64,000 bases of DNA from Mycobacterium mantenii (GCF_010731775.1 NZ_AP022590.1:1984001-2048000), one strand, 5' to 3'. Positions 7,076-17,781 are shown, counted from the first letter of the stretch. Numbers and translations: made by a program. The notes: generated by a model from the letters alone, not told the origin.

Positions 7076-9564
7076 CAGTGGTCCCTCCACATCTGAGCCG
7101 GCGGGGCCGTCAGCGGTGCTCGCCCGTCACCGCGGCGGGCCAGCATCGTGGCCACCAGCTTCCGGTATCGCCGTGGCGGCGTTCCCTCGTTGCTGCCGGC
7201 CATCCGCATCATCACCGCGAGCACGCCCTCCTGGTCGTCGTCGCTGAATTGCCGGCTCGCGGCAAGCACGGTGGCGGCCGCGGCCAGCACACCATCGACG
7301 GCATCGCCGGGCTCGGCGGCATCGGTGCGTAGTAGGTTGGCCGCCAAAACCTCGGCGGCCGTGACGATGTCGTTGTCTACCAGAGCCAGCACCTGCTCGG
7401 TGGTGGCGCCGGCCACCGCCGGATCGGCGGCCAGTTGGCCCGCCAGGACCGGTCGTGGCTGGCCGGCGATCAGGCCCAGGACCGCCAGCACCGTCACCCG
7501 CACCGCGCAGTCGACGTGCACTCCCCCACGGGCGGTTTCGCCCAATGCCATGTCCCAGAGCCGGGCGTAGGCCTTTTGATGGGTGTTGATGTAGCCGCGC
7601 TGCACCCAAGCCGCCGGGCTGACCATGCGCAGCGCGGCGCATGCCACCGCGAGGTCATCGTGGTTGGCGGCGGTGATCTCGTCGGCGAGCCGGGTCAGCG
7701 ATTCACTATCGGGTGCTGCCAGCAACGTCGGCAACAGCGCCGGGGTGCTCAACGCGGCGCCGCCGGCCGCCGCCAGTTGCGCGGGATCCCAGAGGTGACG
7801 GGCCGCCAGTTCGTCGCGGCGCGGCGATCCAGTGGCCGTCAACCACCACAACTCGGCGAAGCGATTCGCCTCGCCGGGGTTGCGCTCGGCGCGCATGCCG
7901 CACACCGCCGCTCGAGTCCACGTTGCATCCCAGGGTTGTGCGCCCAACAGTTCGCCCGGCGAGGGCATGGTGGACCCGTCGGCGAACCACTCCAGCACGG
8001 CGTCGCTAATCGCCGTGGCGCCTTCGCAACTCAGACGCAGCGTCGCGGCGGCCGCGGCAATGCGTGTTTCGGGAGCAAGCCGGTGCGTCAGCCGTCGGGC
8101 CAGCGTGGGCCCAGTGTGCGGGTCGGCCAGCTGGGCTGCCACCTGGTCGGTGAGCGCCTGAGTCAGGCGGTCATCGTCGATGCCGGCGCGCAGCAGCAGG
8201 TCGACCAGCTTGAGCAGCCGTTGTGGATCACCGCTGGCACTGGCCCGCTGCAGCGCCAGCCCGAGCGCGTCCGCCAGCGCGTCGGGCACCGGTCGGCCGT
8301 GATAGGTGTTGCCGCCTACCGGAATCGGGCCGAGCTGATCCAGCCAGGTGTCGTCGCCGATCGCGCGACACAGGTAGGTCAGCGCGGCGTGTTCACCGGC
8401 AAAGCCGGGCAGGTTTTGTTCGGCCGCCTTCCAGGCGTCGGGCGTGGTGTGGCCGACGAGGGCCGAAAGCGCCTCGTCGACAAGGCGTTCGGTCGGCGAG
8501 CCGGGGATGATGCCGGCCGGCGAGTGCGCGGTGATGATCGCGTTCGCTTCGGGGTGGGCGGCGGCAAAGGCCGCGTCGGCGGCGATCGTGACGGCCAATG
8601 GCCAGGCGGGGTGCAGGTCCCGATCCTGGGTTTGCGCGGCACGGTGGTCGAGTTCGTCGAGCACCGCGAGCGCTGACTGCGGGTCGAGCAGCGCCTCCTG
8701 CGCCATCACCGACCAGGCGGTGACGTCGATCGCCTGACCGGCCGCCGTCCGATGCGGTTCGCCACCCAACTCGCCCAGCGACAGCGTCGCGGTCTCGTCG
8801 ATGACGACGAAACCGGCTGGGACCGTGTCCAAGTCACCGACGGGCACGGCGGCCAGGTGCTGGATGGCGTGCTGCGCGGGGCCGAGCTGGTCGGCGCGGT
8901 CGAAGGTGCTGAAGTTCATGGTCGCCGCGGTTCCCGGCGACATCAGGAAGCTCACCAGGCCGATCCACTGCGCGGCCGAGTCGACGGAGACGACGCCCAG
9001 GGCGACGGGTGCGCCACCATCGAGCGCGGCCGCCACGGCGTCCAGCAGTCCGAGCAGGGTGCCCACCCGCCAGGTGCTGGTGTCCAGCGCGAACGCGATC
9101 GCGCTTTCCCGGGTGACGACCTGCGCCGCGCCCGGCGGGTCGGCCGGCAGGGCGGCGCGCGCGACGGCCGCCGCGCCGAACGGATGCAACCATACCGGCG
9201 AGGCCCACCGCTGGATGGGGCGTATGCGCGGCGCGGAATCCGGTGCGCGGTCAAGCAATACGTGGGCAAACACATTGCCCGGCCGGCCCGTGCTGTCGGC
9301 GCCCGCGGCCACGGTGTGCCAGTAGCCCGCGGCGTCGCCGGCCCAGCGGCGGTACTCGAGGCGTCGTGGCGCCGCGTCCAATTGTTCGGGGGTGGGATAG
9401 TCGGGCAGCGGTGCAACCGGGCGAAACGCGGTGCGGACACCGGACGCCAACCGCTGCGTCTCCTCGGGTGACAGATCACCGGTGGTCTGCTTGACCTGCC
9501 AGCCTCCCCTGCCTCCCGGCTGGTCGAAGCTCGTGTAGGCGAGTTGTCCGTAGCGGGGGGTCAT
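7075..9564 (-). CDS. GTPase-associated protein 1 (GAP1)-like protein
   Basis: 829-aa protein. The N-terminus (YGQLAYTSFD, then SPEETQRLASGV and a domain containing WLHPFG and MNFSTFD) matches my recollection of the type-2 N-terminal domain of GTPase-associated protein 1. The remainder is alpha-helical and Ala/Leu-rich, like the middle and C-terminal GAP1 regions. No transmembrane segment or catalytic motif is apparent. The start at 9564 makes an ATGA overlap with the upstream stop; longer in-frame options run into that gene. Role inferred: partner or effector of the adjacent GTPase. Family call is from memory. Confidence 0.7.
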   Translation of the reverse strand: MTPRYGQLAYTSFDQPGGRGGWQVKQTTGDLSPEETQRLASGVRTAFRPVAPLPDYPTPEQLDAAPRRLEYRRWAGDAAGYWHTVAAGADSTGRPGNVFAHVLLDRAPDSAPRIRPIQRWASPVWLHPFGAAAVARAALPADPPGAAQVVTRESAIAFALDTSTWRVGTLLGLLDAVAAALDGGAPVALGVVSVDSAAQWIGLVSFLMSPGTAATMNFSTFDRADQLGPAQHAIQHLAAVPVGDLDTVPAGFVVIDETATLSLGELGGEPHRTAAGQAIDVTAWSVMAQEALLDPQSALAVLDELDHRAAQTQDRDLHPAWPLAVTIAADAAFAAAHPEANAIITAHSPAGIIPGSPTERLVDEALSALVGHTTPDAWKAAEQNLPGFAGEHAALTYLCRAIGDDTWLDQLGPIPVGGNTYHGRPVPDALADALGLALQRASASGDPQRLLKLVDLLLRAGIDDDRLTQALTDQVAAQLADPHTGPTLARRLTHRLAPETRIAAAAATLRLSCEGATAISDAVLEWFADGSTMPSPGELLGAQPWDATWTRAAVCGMRAERNPGEANRFAELWWLTATGSPRRDELAARHLWDPAQLAAAGGAALSTPALLPTLLAAPDSESLTRLADEITAANHDDLAVACAALRMVSPAAWVQRGYINTHQKAYARLWDMALGETARGGVHVDCAVRVTVLAVLGLIAGQPRPVLAGQLAADPAVAGATTEQVLALVDNDIVTAAEVLAANLLRTDAAEPGDAVDGVLAAAATVLAASRQFSDDDQEGVLAVMMRMAGSNEGTPPRRYRKLVATMLARRGDGRAPLTAPPAQMWRDH

Positions 9565-11579
9565 GGCGCGCCCACGCTCAAGCGAAGGCTGTGCACCGGC
9601 GGGTCCAGCAGTGCGATGGTGCGCAGCCGGGCCGCCGAGGGGGTGTTGACGAACAGCCTGATCCATCCGCGCCGACCCCGCAGGTCGACGGCCCACGGCT
9701 CGGCGGTGCCGGTGGTGGTCAAGGCCGACCACCGCAGTTCCTTGGACGGTGTGGCCGCCAGCCCGCCCTGCGCGTCCAGTGGCGCGGCGTCGAGCGCTTC
9801 ACCGTCCGTGGGCGACAACGGAATTCGGTCGGGGTGATTGACCAGGACGAACGCGGGCGATCCCGGCACTTCGTATTCGGACCGCAGGTAGATGGTCGCG
9901 TGCGAGGGCTGTCCCTGCGGGTCGCGGCTCAGCTGCACCGCGTATTGCAGGCGCAGCAGGCCCGCGTACTCGATGCTGCGCACGGTCCCGATGGCGCGGC
10001 GGCCGGCGGAGAAGGCCACCGGCGCCAGATGCAGGGAGCAACCGCTCACCGGCAGTTTGCCGTTGGGCAGTTGCAGGCCGCCGTACTTCTCGTACTGCTC
10101 GACGGTGATTTCGTAGGAGGTGCCGGTCAAACCGTTGCGCGGGTCGTAGCCCTTGGGCGCGAGGTACACCACGACGACGGCGGCGCCCTGCGGCCAGTCG
10201 AACGTCAGGACCTGCTTGTTGCAGTATTCGGCCAGCTCGACATCCCGGATGACGCCGGTGCGCACCGAGCAGAAAGTCTTGCCCAGCAAGGCACGACCCG
10301 CCAGCATCGTGACCGGCGTGAAGTAGGCGCGGCTCCAGTCGGTCGGCCAGGACACCCCCGACATCATCGAGCGCGGCCGTCCGTCGGGGCCGGGCTGCTC
10401 GGTAATCGGTTGCGTCAGCAGCAAATCCGGAGTGAGCCCAACCTGTTCGAGCGCCGCCGTGGGCAACTCGGTAGCCTCGGCGCCGGCGGCCGGGCCGGTC
10501 TGGCTTCGATAGATCACCACCTCGCCGGCCGGCGGCGCCTTCCACGTGAGCTCGAAGCCCTCGGCGGCGCCCGGCGCGGAGGTCACCATCAAGTCGGTGA
10601 CCGGCGTGAGGACGGCGGCGATTTCGACTTCGGCGTCGACGGGTGCCGCCAGCCGCAGCACACCATCGACCGGGACCGCGGCCCGAATCCGATACACGTA
10701 GCGCCGCCCGGGCGCCGGGTCGGAGTCCACGAATCCGGCACGGTTGTCGCGATCCAGCAAGATCCGGTGCTGGGGCCCTTCACGCCCGGCATCCTCGGCC
10801 AGCATCCGGGACACGAACACGGCGCTGACCGCCGACGGCACCGTCCAGCTGCCGATGACCTTGCCGTTGTCCTGCCGGACCACGCAATCGCGCACCGGGC
10901 TGACCGCCACGCCCTCGGCGTGTTTGATCGGTTGTGCGGCAAGCGCTTCGGTGCGGGTGGCACCGGCATTGGCCCACACCTGGTAGTAGCGCACCGCCGA
11001 GGTGGTGGGCGTGTGGTCGGCCGCGGTGGTCGCGGTGGTGGCCGCCACCAATCGGGCCCGATCCGGCGAGTACGGTGCGTTGTCCTCCTGGGCGACCAGC
11101 CGGTAGATCACCACGGCGTCGCCGCCCGGCAGGTACGGGGTCCAGGTCAGCTCGCAACCACCGTCGTCGTCGCGCGATGGTCTGACGGTGACGGCGGCCA
11201 GCGGGCCGGACTGTTCGGCGAAGGTGTATGTGGCGAAATCGCTCGTGCTCAGCGGTGATTGGTCGACGGTCGCGGTCGGTTCACCGTCGGGTTCCACCGC
11301 CGACAGGGGCGCCGAGCGGTGACGCCGGCCCGGCGATAGCTCCGAATCCACTTCCGCCAGAACGGCCGCCAGCTCCTCGGCGTGCTCGGCGACCGAACCG
11401 GGCAGCATCGCGCGAATCTGCTCCACGTCAGTGCGCCCGGACCGCAGTATCAATCGCAGGTGCGTTTCCTTGAAGCCCGCCTTGGACACCGTCCCGGAGT
11501 CGATCAGGCGCTGGCGCCAAGCGATCAGGGCGTTCAGGCGGGGGTCGTCGGCGTCGCCGGTGTGTTGCGGATCGGGCAT
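9561..11579 (-). CDS. Helical-domain and FN3-repeat protein of the GTPase operon
   Basis: 672-aa protein without signal peptide or membrane segment, so probably cytoplasmic. Residues 1-70 are a charged helical domain (LNALIAWRQRLIDSG, ...RLILRSGRTDVEQIR) of a type seen at the start of proteins in GTPase-associated systems. Then come at least three fibronectin-III-like beta domains, each showing a W-x-P type core (ELTWTPYLPGGDAVVIYR, GSWTVPSAVSAVFVSR, ELTWKAPPAGEVVIYR), and a further beta-rich C-terminus. FN3 arrays generally mediate protein contacts; a scaffold role is inferred. The stop overlaps the GAP1-like start and the gene follows the 883-aa gene by 2 nt. Confidence 0.65.
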   Translation of the reverse strand: MPDPQHTGDADDPRLNALIAWRQRLIDSGTVSKAGFKETHLRLILRSGRTDVEQIRAMLPGSVAEHAEELAAVLAEVDSELSPGRRHRSAPLSAVEPDGEPTATVDQSPLSTSDFATYTFAEQSGPLAAVTVRPSRDDDGGCELTWTPYLPGGDAVVIYRLVAQEDNAPYSPDRARLVAATTATTAADHTPTTSAVRYYQVWANAGATRTEALAAQPIKHAEGVAVSPVRDCVVRQDNGKVIGSWTVPSAVSAVFVSRMLAEDAGREGPQHRILLDRDNRAGFVDSDPAPGRRYVYRIRAAVPVDGVLRLAAPVDAEVEIAAVLTPVTDLMVTSAPGAAEGFELTWKAPPAGEVVIYRSQTGPAAGAEATELPTAALEQVGLTPDLLLTQPITEQPGPDGRPRSMMSGVSWPTDWSRAYFTPVTMLAGRALLGKTFCSVRTGVIRDVELAEYCNKQVLTFDWPQGAAVVVVYLAPKGYDPRNGLTGTSYEITVEQYEKYGGLQLPNGKLPVSGCSLHLAPVAFSAGRRAIGTVRSIEYAGLLRLQYAVQLSRDPQGQPSHATIYLRSEYEVPGSPAFVLVNHPDRIPLSPTDGEALDAAPLDAQGGLAATPSKELRWSALTTTGTAEPWAVDLRGRRGWIRLFVNTPSAARLRTIALLDPPVHSLRLSVGAP

Positions 11580-11581
11580 GC

Positions 11582-14233
11582 CTAGAACACCAAATCCCCG
11601 CCGGGCGGCGTGTCGCGGTGCTCGGTGTGGGTGATCACCGCGGTCTTTTCCATTTCCAATCCCGATGCGGCCGCCAACGGCACCTCGAACAGGGTGAAGT
11701 CGTAGGGCGCCAGGCCGTCACTGGCCTGCACCACCGCGGCGCGAAATCCCAGACCGGGCCGCGCGAGCGTGGCCGTGTCGATGGCCACCGCGCTCCGGCC
11801 CGCGGTCATCGCCGCGTCGGTGAACACCGAGCCCTCGAAGGGGGCGGCGTGTCCCGGCCGATGGTCCACGACACCCGCGGCGAATTGCTCGGAGGCGACA
11901 TGCGGTCCCATCGCCGGCGCCAGCACTGAACCGGTCAGCGCGGTGCCCACGCGGTCGTCCTCGGCGAACATCTGCTCGACGCGTTGCCACAGCGCCTCCG
12001 CGCCGGTGGAGTGCACCTGCCCGGACGCCACCGCCGCCGACCACTGATCCAGACCCGAGCCGGTCCGGAAACCCGGCATTCGATAGAGCATCTCGGGCTC
12101 CTCCCGGAGCCGGCCCGCGGCGTGGGCGACCATCTCCTGCCACGGCTTGGTCAGCCAGCCGAGCGCATACAGGCGGCGCTGAATGGCGTGCGCCGCGTCG
12201 TCGGCTCGCTCGGCGCCGGGATCGGCGACCCCGACCTGGGCGCAGCGCGGCAGCCCGTCGGAAATCAGCGGCGCCGCCGAGCGCCCCGCGGGAGCGGGCC
12301 CGAAGGGCGCGCGCAGCACCGGCCCCAGCACGCGACACCAGGACAGGTACTGGCCGTACGCGGTGGACAGGCGGCTGACGTCCTGCAGCGCGGTCTGCAG
12401 ATTCGCCTGCATCATCTCGAGCTGATTCTGTTGCGATTTGCGCAGATTCATCAGGGTGAACATGTCGCGCTGGGCGAACAGGAACAGCGTCAGCGACACC
12501 AGAATGTAGAGACCGAGCAGCACGCCGCCGGTGATCAACGAGTATTTCCAGCCGGTGAAGCCGGTTACCGCGAGGCCGGCCAGCACGACGAGGACTCCCA
12601 GCGTTCCCCAGGTCAGGGTGGCCAGGATGGTGCCGATGGCTTGCTGGCGGGCGCGCACCCGTTCGTCAATTGAGATCTCGCTGGCCGCCCGCTGAATCTG
12701 TTCGGCGATCTGGGCCACCTCGGTGCGGGCGCGGCCCAGGAAGTCGGCCAGGATCGATCCCGCCTGCCAGGCATAGCTTTTCGACGCGTGCTGCTGCCAC
12801 CGCTCCAGTTCGGTCGACGCCCCGCGCGCCTCGACGCCGGCCGCCGGATCGGAATAGGCGCGTTGCAGCCGCTGGCGCAGGTCGGCCGCGCCCAGCACGT
12901 CGGCCGGCTCCAGGTCGCTGACCCCGATCACCGCGGCCAGCGACGTCGGGATGGCCGTGAACCGGTCCGCGCGGCTGGGGACGACGTCTGCGGCGCTGGC
13001 CAATACCCCGACACCGGCGCCCACCTGGATCGGGTCGAGCCCCTTGGCGCGGCGTCCGCCGTCGGCGAGGGTGAGTGCACCGTTGACGAAGTCGGTCCAC
13101 AACGGGCTGAGGTCCTGCTGGGCCAGCTGCCCGTTGGCCGCCGGTCCGCCGATGGCCGCGTTGAGCGTGTCGGCGCTGCGGCCGAGGTCCTGCCAGTCGG
13201 CGAGCTGACTGCTGGTGACCACCGAGAACGCCGATTCGCGACCGCCGAACACGGTGCCCTGCACGGTCGAGGCCAGCACCGCCGATACCGATCCCTTGAC
13301 CGCCGACAACCAGGCCGACGGCGCGTTGCGCAGCGCCCCACCCATGAAGCGCAGGAACATCTTCAGCGCGGCCCAGATCGAAATGGCCTGCGTGGCAACA
13401 TCGTCGGCGCCCAGGCGCGGGCCGCGCAACACGTCGCGATGTTTGGTCCACAACGCCCGGGCCATCGTCTGAGCGGCCGCCGAGACGTCCTCGACAAAGA
13501 GCACCGGCACCTGGCCGCCATGCGGCAGCGGCAGGCGTCCGGCCGGATCGAACAGTCGCGCCCGCAGCCGTCGTTCCACCTCGGCGGTGTCCAGGCTGCG
13601 GTAGAACGCGCGCACCGCGCGCAGCGTCTGGCCGGGCAGGATCTCCACGCTGTCGAAGGGGGTCTGCTGCACGTCGGCCCACAAACCCGCAACGGCAGCG
13701 ACCACCGGCGCTGCGCGCTGGGCCAGATCCAGCGGCTCGGCCAGATGTCCCCACGGCACCGCACCCAACCCGGGCGCCGGCGAATCCTCCGGTGCGACAA
13801 GCAGGTTGTGCCAGCCCTCCACCACGGCCGACGAGCTGAGCTGACTGGCGCCGGCCCGCCCGCTGGTGAGCAGCATCCGCAGCAGCGTGATCCCCGCTCC
13901 CCTGGCGGTGCTGCGCACCACCTGTTCGACGAACTGCTCGGCGTCCAGCGGCGCCCGTTCGCCGGCCGGAACATCGAGCGGAACCAGGACCGCCACCCGG
14001 ACCCGGTCATAGTGCTTCGTCGTCAGCACCTGTTGCAGCACAACACTTTCCGACCTGCCCTCGCGGACCATCGTCGCTGGCGTGGAAGGTCCCCGCGCAT
14101 CGCCGGCATCCACCCAGACGAAGACGCCCAGCAGCCCCGCGGCGGAGTAGTCGCACAGCACACCCAGGAGTTCGTCGGTATGCAGGTGGGGTGCCACGAC
14201 CACGGTGAGGGCGGTGTCGCTCCTTACAGCCAT
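11582..14233 (-). CDS. Large two-pass membrane protein of the GTPase operon, function unknown
   Basis: 883-aa protein of no family I can name. The N-terminal third looks alpha/beta (TVVVAPHLHTDELLG, VRVAVLVPLDVPAGE). The middle is helical, including a coiled-coil-like stretch before two adjacent transmembrane helices at about residues 535-595 (LGVLVVLAGLAVTGFTG and GGVLLGLYILVSLTLFLF). A second helical stretch (NLRKSQQNQLEMMQANLQ) follows, then an Ala-rich C-terminal part. Two helices with a short turn imply both large ends are cytoplasmic, which could tether the soluble complex to the membrane. It lies 2 nt from each neighbour. Confidence 0.7.
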   Translation of the reverse strand: MAVRSDTALTVVVAPHLHTDELLGVLCDYSAAGLLGVFVWVDAGDARGPSTPATMVREGRSESVVLQQVLTTKHYDRVRVAVLVPLDVPAGERAPLDAEQFVEQVVRSTARGAGITLLRMLLTSGRAGASQLSSSAVVEGWHNLLVAPEDSPAPGLGAVPWGHLAEPLDLAQRAAPVVAAVAGLWADVQQTPFDSVEILPGQTLRAVRAFYRSLDTAEVERRLRARLFDPAGRLPLPHGGQVPVLFVEDVSAAAQTMARALWTKHRDVLRGPRLGADDVATQAISIWAALKMFLRFMGGALRNAPSAWLSAVKGSVSAVLASTVQGTVFGGRESAFSVVTSSQLADWQDLGRSADTLNAAIGGPAANGQLAQQDLSPLWTDFVNGALTLADGGRRAKGLDPIQVGAGVGVLASAADVVPSRADRFTAIPTSLAAVIGVSDLEPADVLGAADLRQRLQRAYSDPAAGVEARGASTELERWQQHASKSYAWQAGSILADFLGRARTEVAQIAEQIQRAASEISIDERVRARQQAIGTILATLTWGTLGVLVVLAGLAVTGFTGWKYSLITGGVLLGLYILVSLTLFLFAQRDMFTLMNLRKSQQNQLEMMQANLQTALQDVSRLSTAYGQYLSWCRVLGPVLRAPFGPAPAGRSAAPLISDGLPRCAQVGVADPGAERADDAAHAIQRRLYALGWLTKPWQEMVAHAAGRLREEPEMLYRMPGFRTGSGLDQWSAAVASGQVHSTGAEALWQRVEQMFAEDDRVGTALTGSVLAPAMGPHVASEQFAAGVVDHRPGHAAPFEGSVFTDAAMTAGRSAVAIDTATLARPGLGFRAAVVQASDGLAPYDFTLFEVPLAAASGLEMEKTAVITHTEHRDTPPGGDLVF

Positions 14234-14235
14234 GG

Positions 14236-17200
14236 TCAGAACGTCCCGCCCTCGGGGATCACCACGGGTGCAACGCCATCGAGCACCGGTCCACCCGCCG
14301 CGGCGCCGGCCGCCAGCGCCTCGGCCTCACGCTGGATCAGGTCGATCAGCGCGCCGGTGGCCGCATACACGTCGGGCGCCAGGTCGCGGAAGATGGGCGT
14401 GTTCGACGCCGTGGTGCGGGTCGGCACCGTCGTGAACGCCCCGCCCGGGGCGGCCCCGGCCATGTCCGCCGGAAGATATTGCGCCGCAACATCACGGATG
14501 GTCGTCAGCCACTCGACCGCCGCCGCGGCCCGGACGTCGGCGGTCTGGGCCTCGGCGATCCCCGGTACCCGGGACTGGACGCCCGGTGTGGTCGTGCCCA
14601 CCCGCAGGAATTCGCGCAGCAGTCCCTGCGCGGACAACGCGACGATGCCGCTGCGTGGGTCTTGCGAGTGCGCGTCGTAGAGCTCACGCAGCACGCTGTA
14701 GGGCCGCAGCGAGCGCATCACCGGCGGCTCGTGCGACTGCGCGATGGCCAGCAGGATCGATTCCAGCACCGCCGGCAACCAGTCGTAGGACGCCGTGAAC
14801 GCCGACGGTGGCGTCAGCAGCGGATTCGGGAAGTTCAGCCACTGTCCGCTGTCGGCGTCGTAGATCCGCACCGGCTCGGTGAACGGTGACGCGGGGATCT
14901 GGATGCGGCCCAGCAGTTGACCGACGAACCAGCCGGCCGTCATGGCGCGGCGCTCCTCGTCGGTCATCGGCAGCGACGCCGGCAACGGGCGCGAACGTCT
15001 GAACCGCCAGAAGGCGCCGCGCCCGGGCCCCGCGGTCTGAGCCCACTGCTGGGCGGCGGGCTTGAGCACCGAGTCGAACGCGAGCGGCGAATAGTTGGGA
15101 TACGAGCCGAAGATGTCGATGCGCGTCACGCTGTCCTCGTCGGACAGCGAACGCCCGTAGTTGTCCTTCGTCGCCTGGTCGATGCGTGGATTGTTGCGGA
15201 TGACCTCGAACAGTTCCCGGTCGACCGGTTGACCGGCGAACGGAATCTCGGAGAACTTGTAGCGGTACTCGGTCTGCTGGCCGGGGTGAACCCGCTGCAG
15301 CGCCTGGTCGTTCACGCTGGCCAGCGGTCGCGCCAACGACAACGCCTCGGCGAACTTGGTGGCGATGTCGCGACGGCGCGCCACCAACTCCGACTCCGAG
15401 GCTCCCGCACCCTGCACGTAGTCGCGCAGCGACACCTTGCAGAACTCCGCGAACGACTCCCCGGGCCGCTCGACGTAGAACCGGGCCCGGCGCAGCAATT
15501 CCACTGGGCGGGTGTGGATGTCGAACTGCGCGATCGAGGGCACCCGCGCGCGGCCGGTCTCCGGGTCGGTGCCCAGCGCCCGGGTGACCCAGGTGGCGGT
15601 GCGTTCGATCAGCCCGCCGGGTGCGGCGACACCGCCGGTGGTCTGCCACACCCCCAGGATCACCCGCGTGGTCGCCTCCTCGATGGCCGACTGCAAGGGG
15701 ATCATCGCGTTGGCACCGGCCACCGCCTTGGGCAGATCGGCCTCGTATCGTCCCTTGAAGGCCGTCGAATTGATCAGCAGCACTTCGTTGTTCGCCTCCG
15801 CGAACCGGCTGGGCACCAGTTCGTCGGCGTCGGCCGGCCAGGCCGCGTACTGATCGGTGGCCAGGCGGGCCAGCCCGACATCGGTCGGCGGCTCCGAACG
15901 GGCGATCTCCAGCTGAATCATCGCCTCGCTGAGGCGATCCCGCAGCGGCACCAGCAGTTCCACGCCCAGCACCCGCATCACGTCGGCGATGCGCGCGGCC
16001 GCGTCGGCGAACAGCTGACGGCGCACCGTCGCGCGGAACCCGTCCACCACGGCCGCCACGACCTGGTCGGTGTTGGTCATCACGCCGTGCAGGGATTTCA
16101 GCCCGGCGTCCACCTGCGGGGAGATCGCGACGATGTCGGGCGGCCCCATGGCGCCCAGCTGGGCAACCCCGGCAGTGAGTTGATCATCGATGTGGCGGCG
16201 CAGCTGGTCGACGACTTCGCGCGCAAAAGGCAGTCCCAGCGAGGCGATGGCCGCGCCGATCACCTTTTCGAGCTTATTGGCGAAATCCTGGTGCCACTGA
16301 AAAGCCATGGCGTAGGCAGCATCAGCGCACGCCCGCGTCAGCTCGGCCCGCCGGTTGTGCACGGCCTGTCGCATCGTCGGCACCCACTGTTCGGCCGTAA
16401 CGCCTTCCGGGTTGGGCAGGTGGTTGCGCAGCTGGCGGTCGATGAGGCCGTTGACCGTGGCGGCGACGGTGTCGGCCGTGAAGGCCTCGGTGCCGATCCA
16501 GCGGCCCAGCTGGCTCACCCGGGTCTGCTCGTCACCGGCGCTGGCCGGCAACCCCAGTTCGCCGCAGAGCGCGCCCCATTGGCTGGATAGCAGCGAATCC
16601 AATTGCTCGGTGCTCGACGCCGGATTGCCCTTTTGCATGTGACCCTCGAGCAGCTTGTCCACGCAGCTGCGGGCCAGCCGCTGGGCGGCGTATTCGGCGT
16701 AACGGTCGCGACCCATGCTCAGGCTGGAGAAACCGTAAGTGCCCCAGGGCAACACATCCCACGACGAGATGCCCCAGCCCAACAGGTCGCGGTCGCCCAC
16801 CGGCGACGCGGTGTTGCCCAGGTCGTAGGCGACGAACTGGTCGCTGGCCCGCCCGCTCATCATCAGCCCGGCCAGCCCGCGCGCCAGTCCCCGGTACACC
16901 GCGTACTGCGACCCGTCGCCGAACAGGGTGCGGTCAGCACCGATGTAGCGGCCTACGGGGAAGACCCGCGCGAACGGAATCGGTTCGCCCTCACCGTGGT
17001 GGTGCCCGAGTGCGCGCAGGATACGTACGTCGTGTTCGCGGGCCGCACCGGATTGACTGGCCACGATCTCGCCGAGCATCGCCAGCGCGTTGGCGCGCAC
17101 GCCGATGATGGCGCTCTGCGGCAGCGAGTCGAAAATGTCTGGGGTCACCATGAATACACCCATCAACCGGGGATCCAGTCCGGTGACCAGGGTCAGCAGC

Positions 17201-17781
17201 CGGCACACGTCCAGCGCCATCGACGCGCCCGCACCGCCGGCCATCGACGACACCACCAGCACCAGCGGCGGTTCGTTGGGGTCGAAGCGACCCATGCCCG
17301 GCACATCGACCGTCGACATCTCCGACACGGTTTCGACGCGAAACAGCGCGTCCCACGCGGCTTGCAGCCGGGCGTGGATTTCGGCGGCCTTGCTCAGGGT
17401 GATCATGCGCCCGATCGCCCGGTACTGCCCCGCGCCGGCGGAGATAGGGATCGACACCTCTTGCGGGCTGCGCGGCGCCCAGGTGGCGATGGTGTCCAGC
17501 GCCGATTCGGCCGCCAACCGCTGCGACAGCGCACCATCGAGAACGGCGTAACTGCTGCCCTGCGGTCCGCACCCGACGTAGCTGCCGCCCTGGGCGGGGA
17601 CGTTCGCCAGCCCCTCCGGGCCCGACTCCGCGGCGCTGGGCACGTCGATGTGGACGAATTGCCAACCGGCCAAAAGCTTTTCGATCCCAGCGGTGTGCAG
17701 TTCGGAGCGCAGCTGGTCCATCATCAGGGACAGCGTGGCGCCGCCGGAACCGCCGCAGCCCACTACCAGGAATCGTCGCAT
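14236..17781 (-). CDS. Tubulin/FtsZ-like GTP-binding protein (Tubulin_2 type)
   Basis: 1181-aa protein. The N-terminus has FLVVGCGGSGG (residues 4-14), a nucleotide-binding T1-like loop. Residues 178-189 (SSMAGGAGASMA) correspond to the tubulin/FtsZ signature G-box (GGGTGSG-like), preceded by a hydrophobic strand LVLVV. Spacing and the long helical C-terminus fit the bacterial 'tubulin-like' family rather than FtsZ itself, which is under 400 aa. It may assemble with, or be regulated by, the GTPase/GAP1 proteins of the operon. Start ATG at 17781 overlaps the stop of the VWA gene by one base. Confidence 0.75.
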   Translation of the reverse strand: MRRFLVVGCGGSGGATLSLMMDQLRSELHTAGIEKLLAGWQFVHIDVPSAAESGPEGLANVPAQGGSYVGCGPQGSSYAVLDGALSQRLAAESALDTIATWAPRSPQEVSIPISAGAGQYRAIGRMITLSKAAEIHARLQAAWDALFRVETVSEMSTVDVPGMGRFDPNEPPLVLVVSSMAGGAGASMALDVCRLLTLVTGLDPRLMGVFMVTPDIFDSLPQSAIIGVRANALAMLGEIVASQSGAAREHDVRILRALGHHHGEGEPIPFARVFPVGRYIGADRTLFGDGSQYAVYRGLARGLAGLMMSGRASDQFVAYDLGNTASPVGDRDLLGWGISSWDVLPWGTYGFSSLSMGRDRYAEYAAQRLARSCVDKLLEGHMQKGNPASSTEQLDSLLSSQWGALCGELGLPASAGDEQTRVSQLGRWIGTEAFTADTVAATVNGLIDRQLRNHLPNPEGVTAEQWVPTMRQAVHNRRAELTRACADAAYAMAFQWHQDFANKLEKVIGAAIASLGLPFAREVVDQLRRHIDDQLTAGVAQLGAMGPPDIVAISPQVDAGLKSLHGVMTNTDQVVAAVVDGFRATVRRQLFADAAARIADVMRVLGVELLVPLRDRLSEAMIQLEIARSEPPTDVGLARLATDQYAAWPADADELVPSRFAEANNEVLLINSTAFKGRYEADLPKAVAGANAMIPLQSAIEEATTRVILGVWQTTGGVAAPGGLIERTATWVTRALGTDPETGRARVPSIAQFDIHTRPVELLRRARFYVERPGESFAEFCKVSLRDYVQGAGASESELVARRRDIATKFAEALSLARPLASVNDQALQRVHPGQQTEYRYKFSEIPFAGQPVDRELFEVIRNNPRIDQATKDNYGRSLSDEDSVTRIDIFGSYPNYSPLAFDSVLKPAAQQWAQTAGPGRGAFWRFRRSRPLPASLPMTDEERRAMTAGWFVGQLLGRIQIPASPFTEPVRIYDADSGQWLNFPNPLLTPPSAFTASYDWLPAVLESILLAIAQSHEPPVMRSLRPYSVLRELYDAHSQDPRSGIVALSAQGLLREFLRVGTTTPGVQSRVPGIAEAQTADVRAAAAVEWLTTIRDVAAQYLPADMAGAAPGGAFTTVPTRTTASNTPIFRDLAPDVYAATGALIDLIQREAEALAAGAAAGGPVLDGVAPVVIPEGGTF

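Noticed and set aside
9591..16590. Long plus-strand frames (9591-11258, 12788-14680, 14917-16590)
   Set aside because: Opposite strand of the FN3, membrane and tubulin-like genes; low-complexity Arg/Gly/Gln compositions and no start signals.
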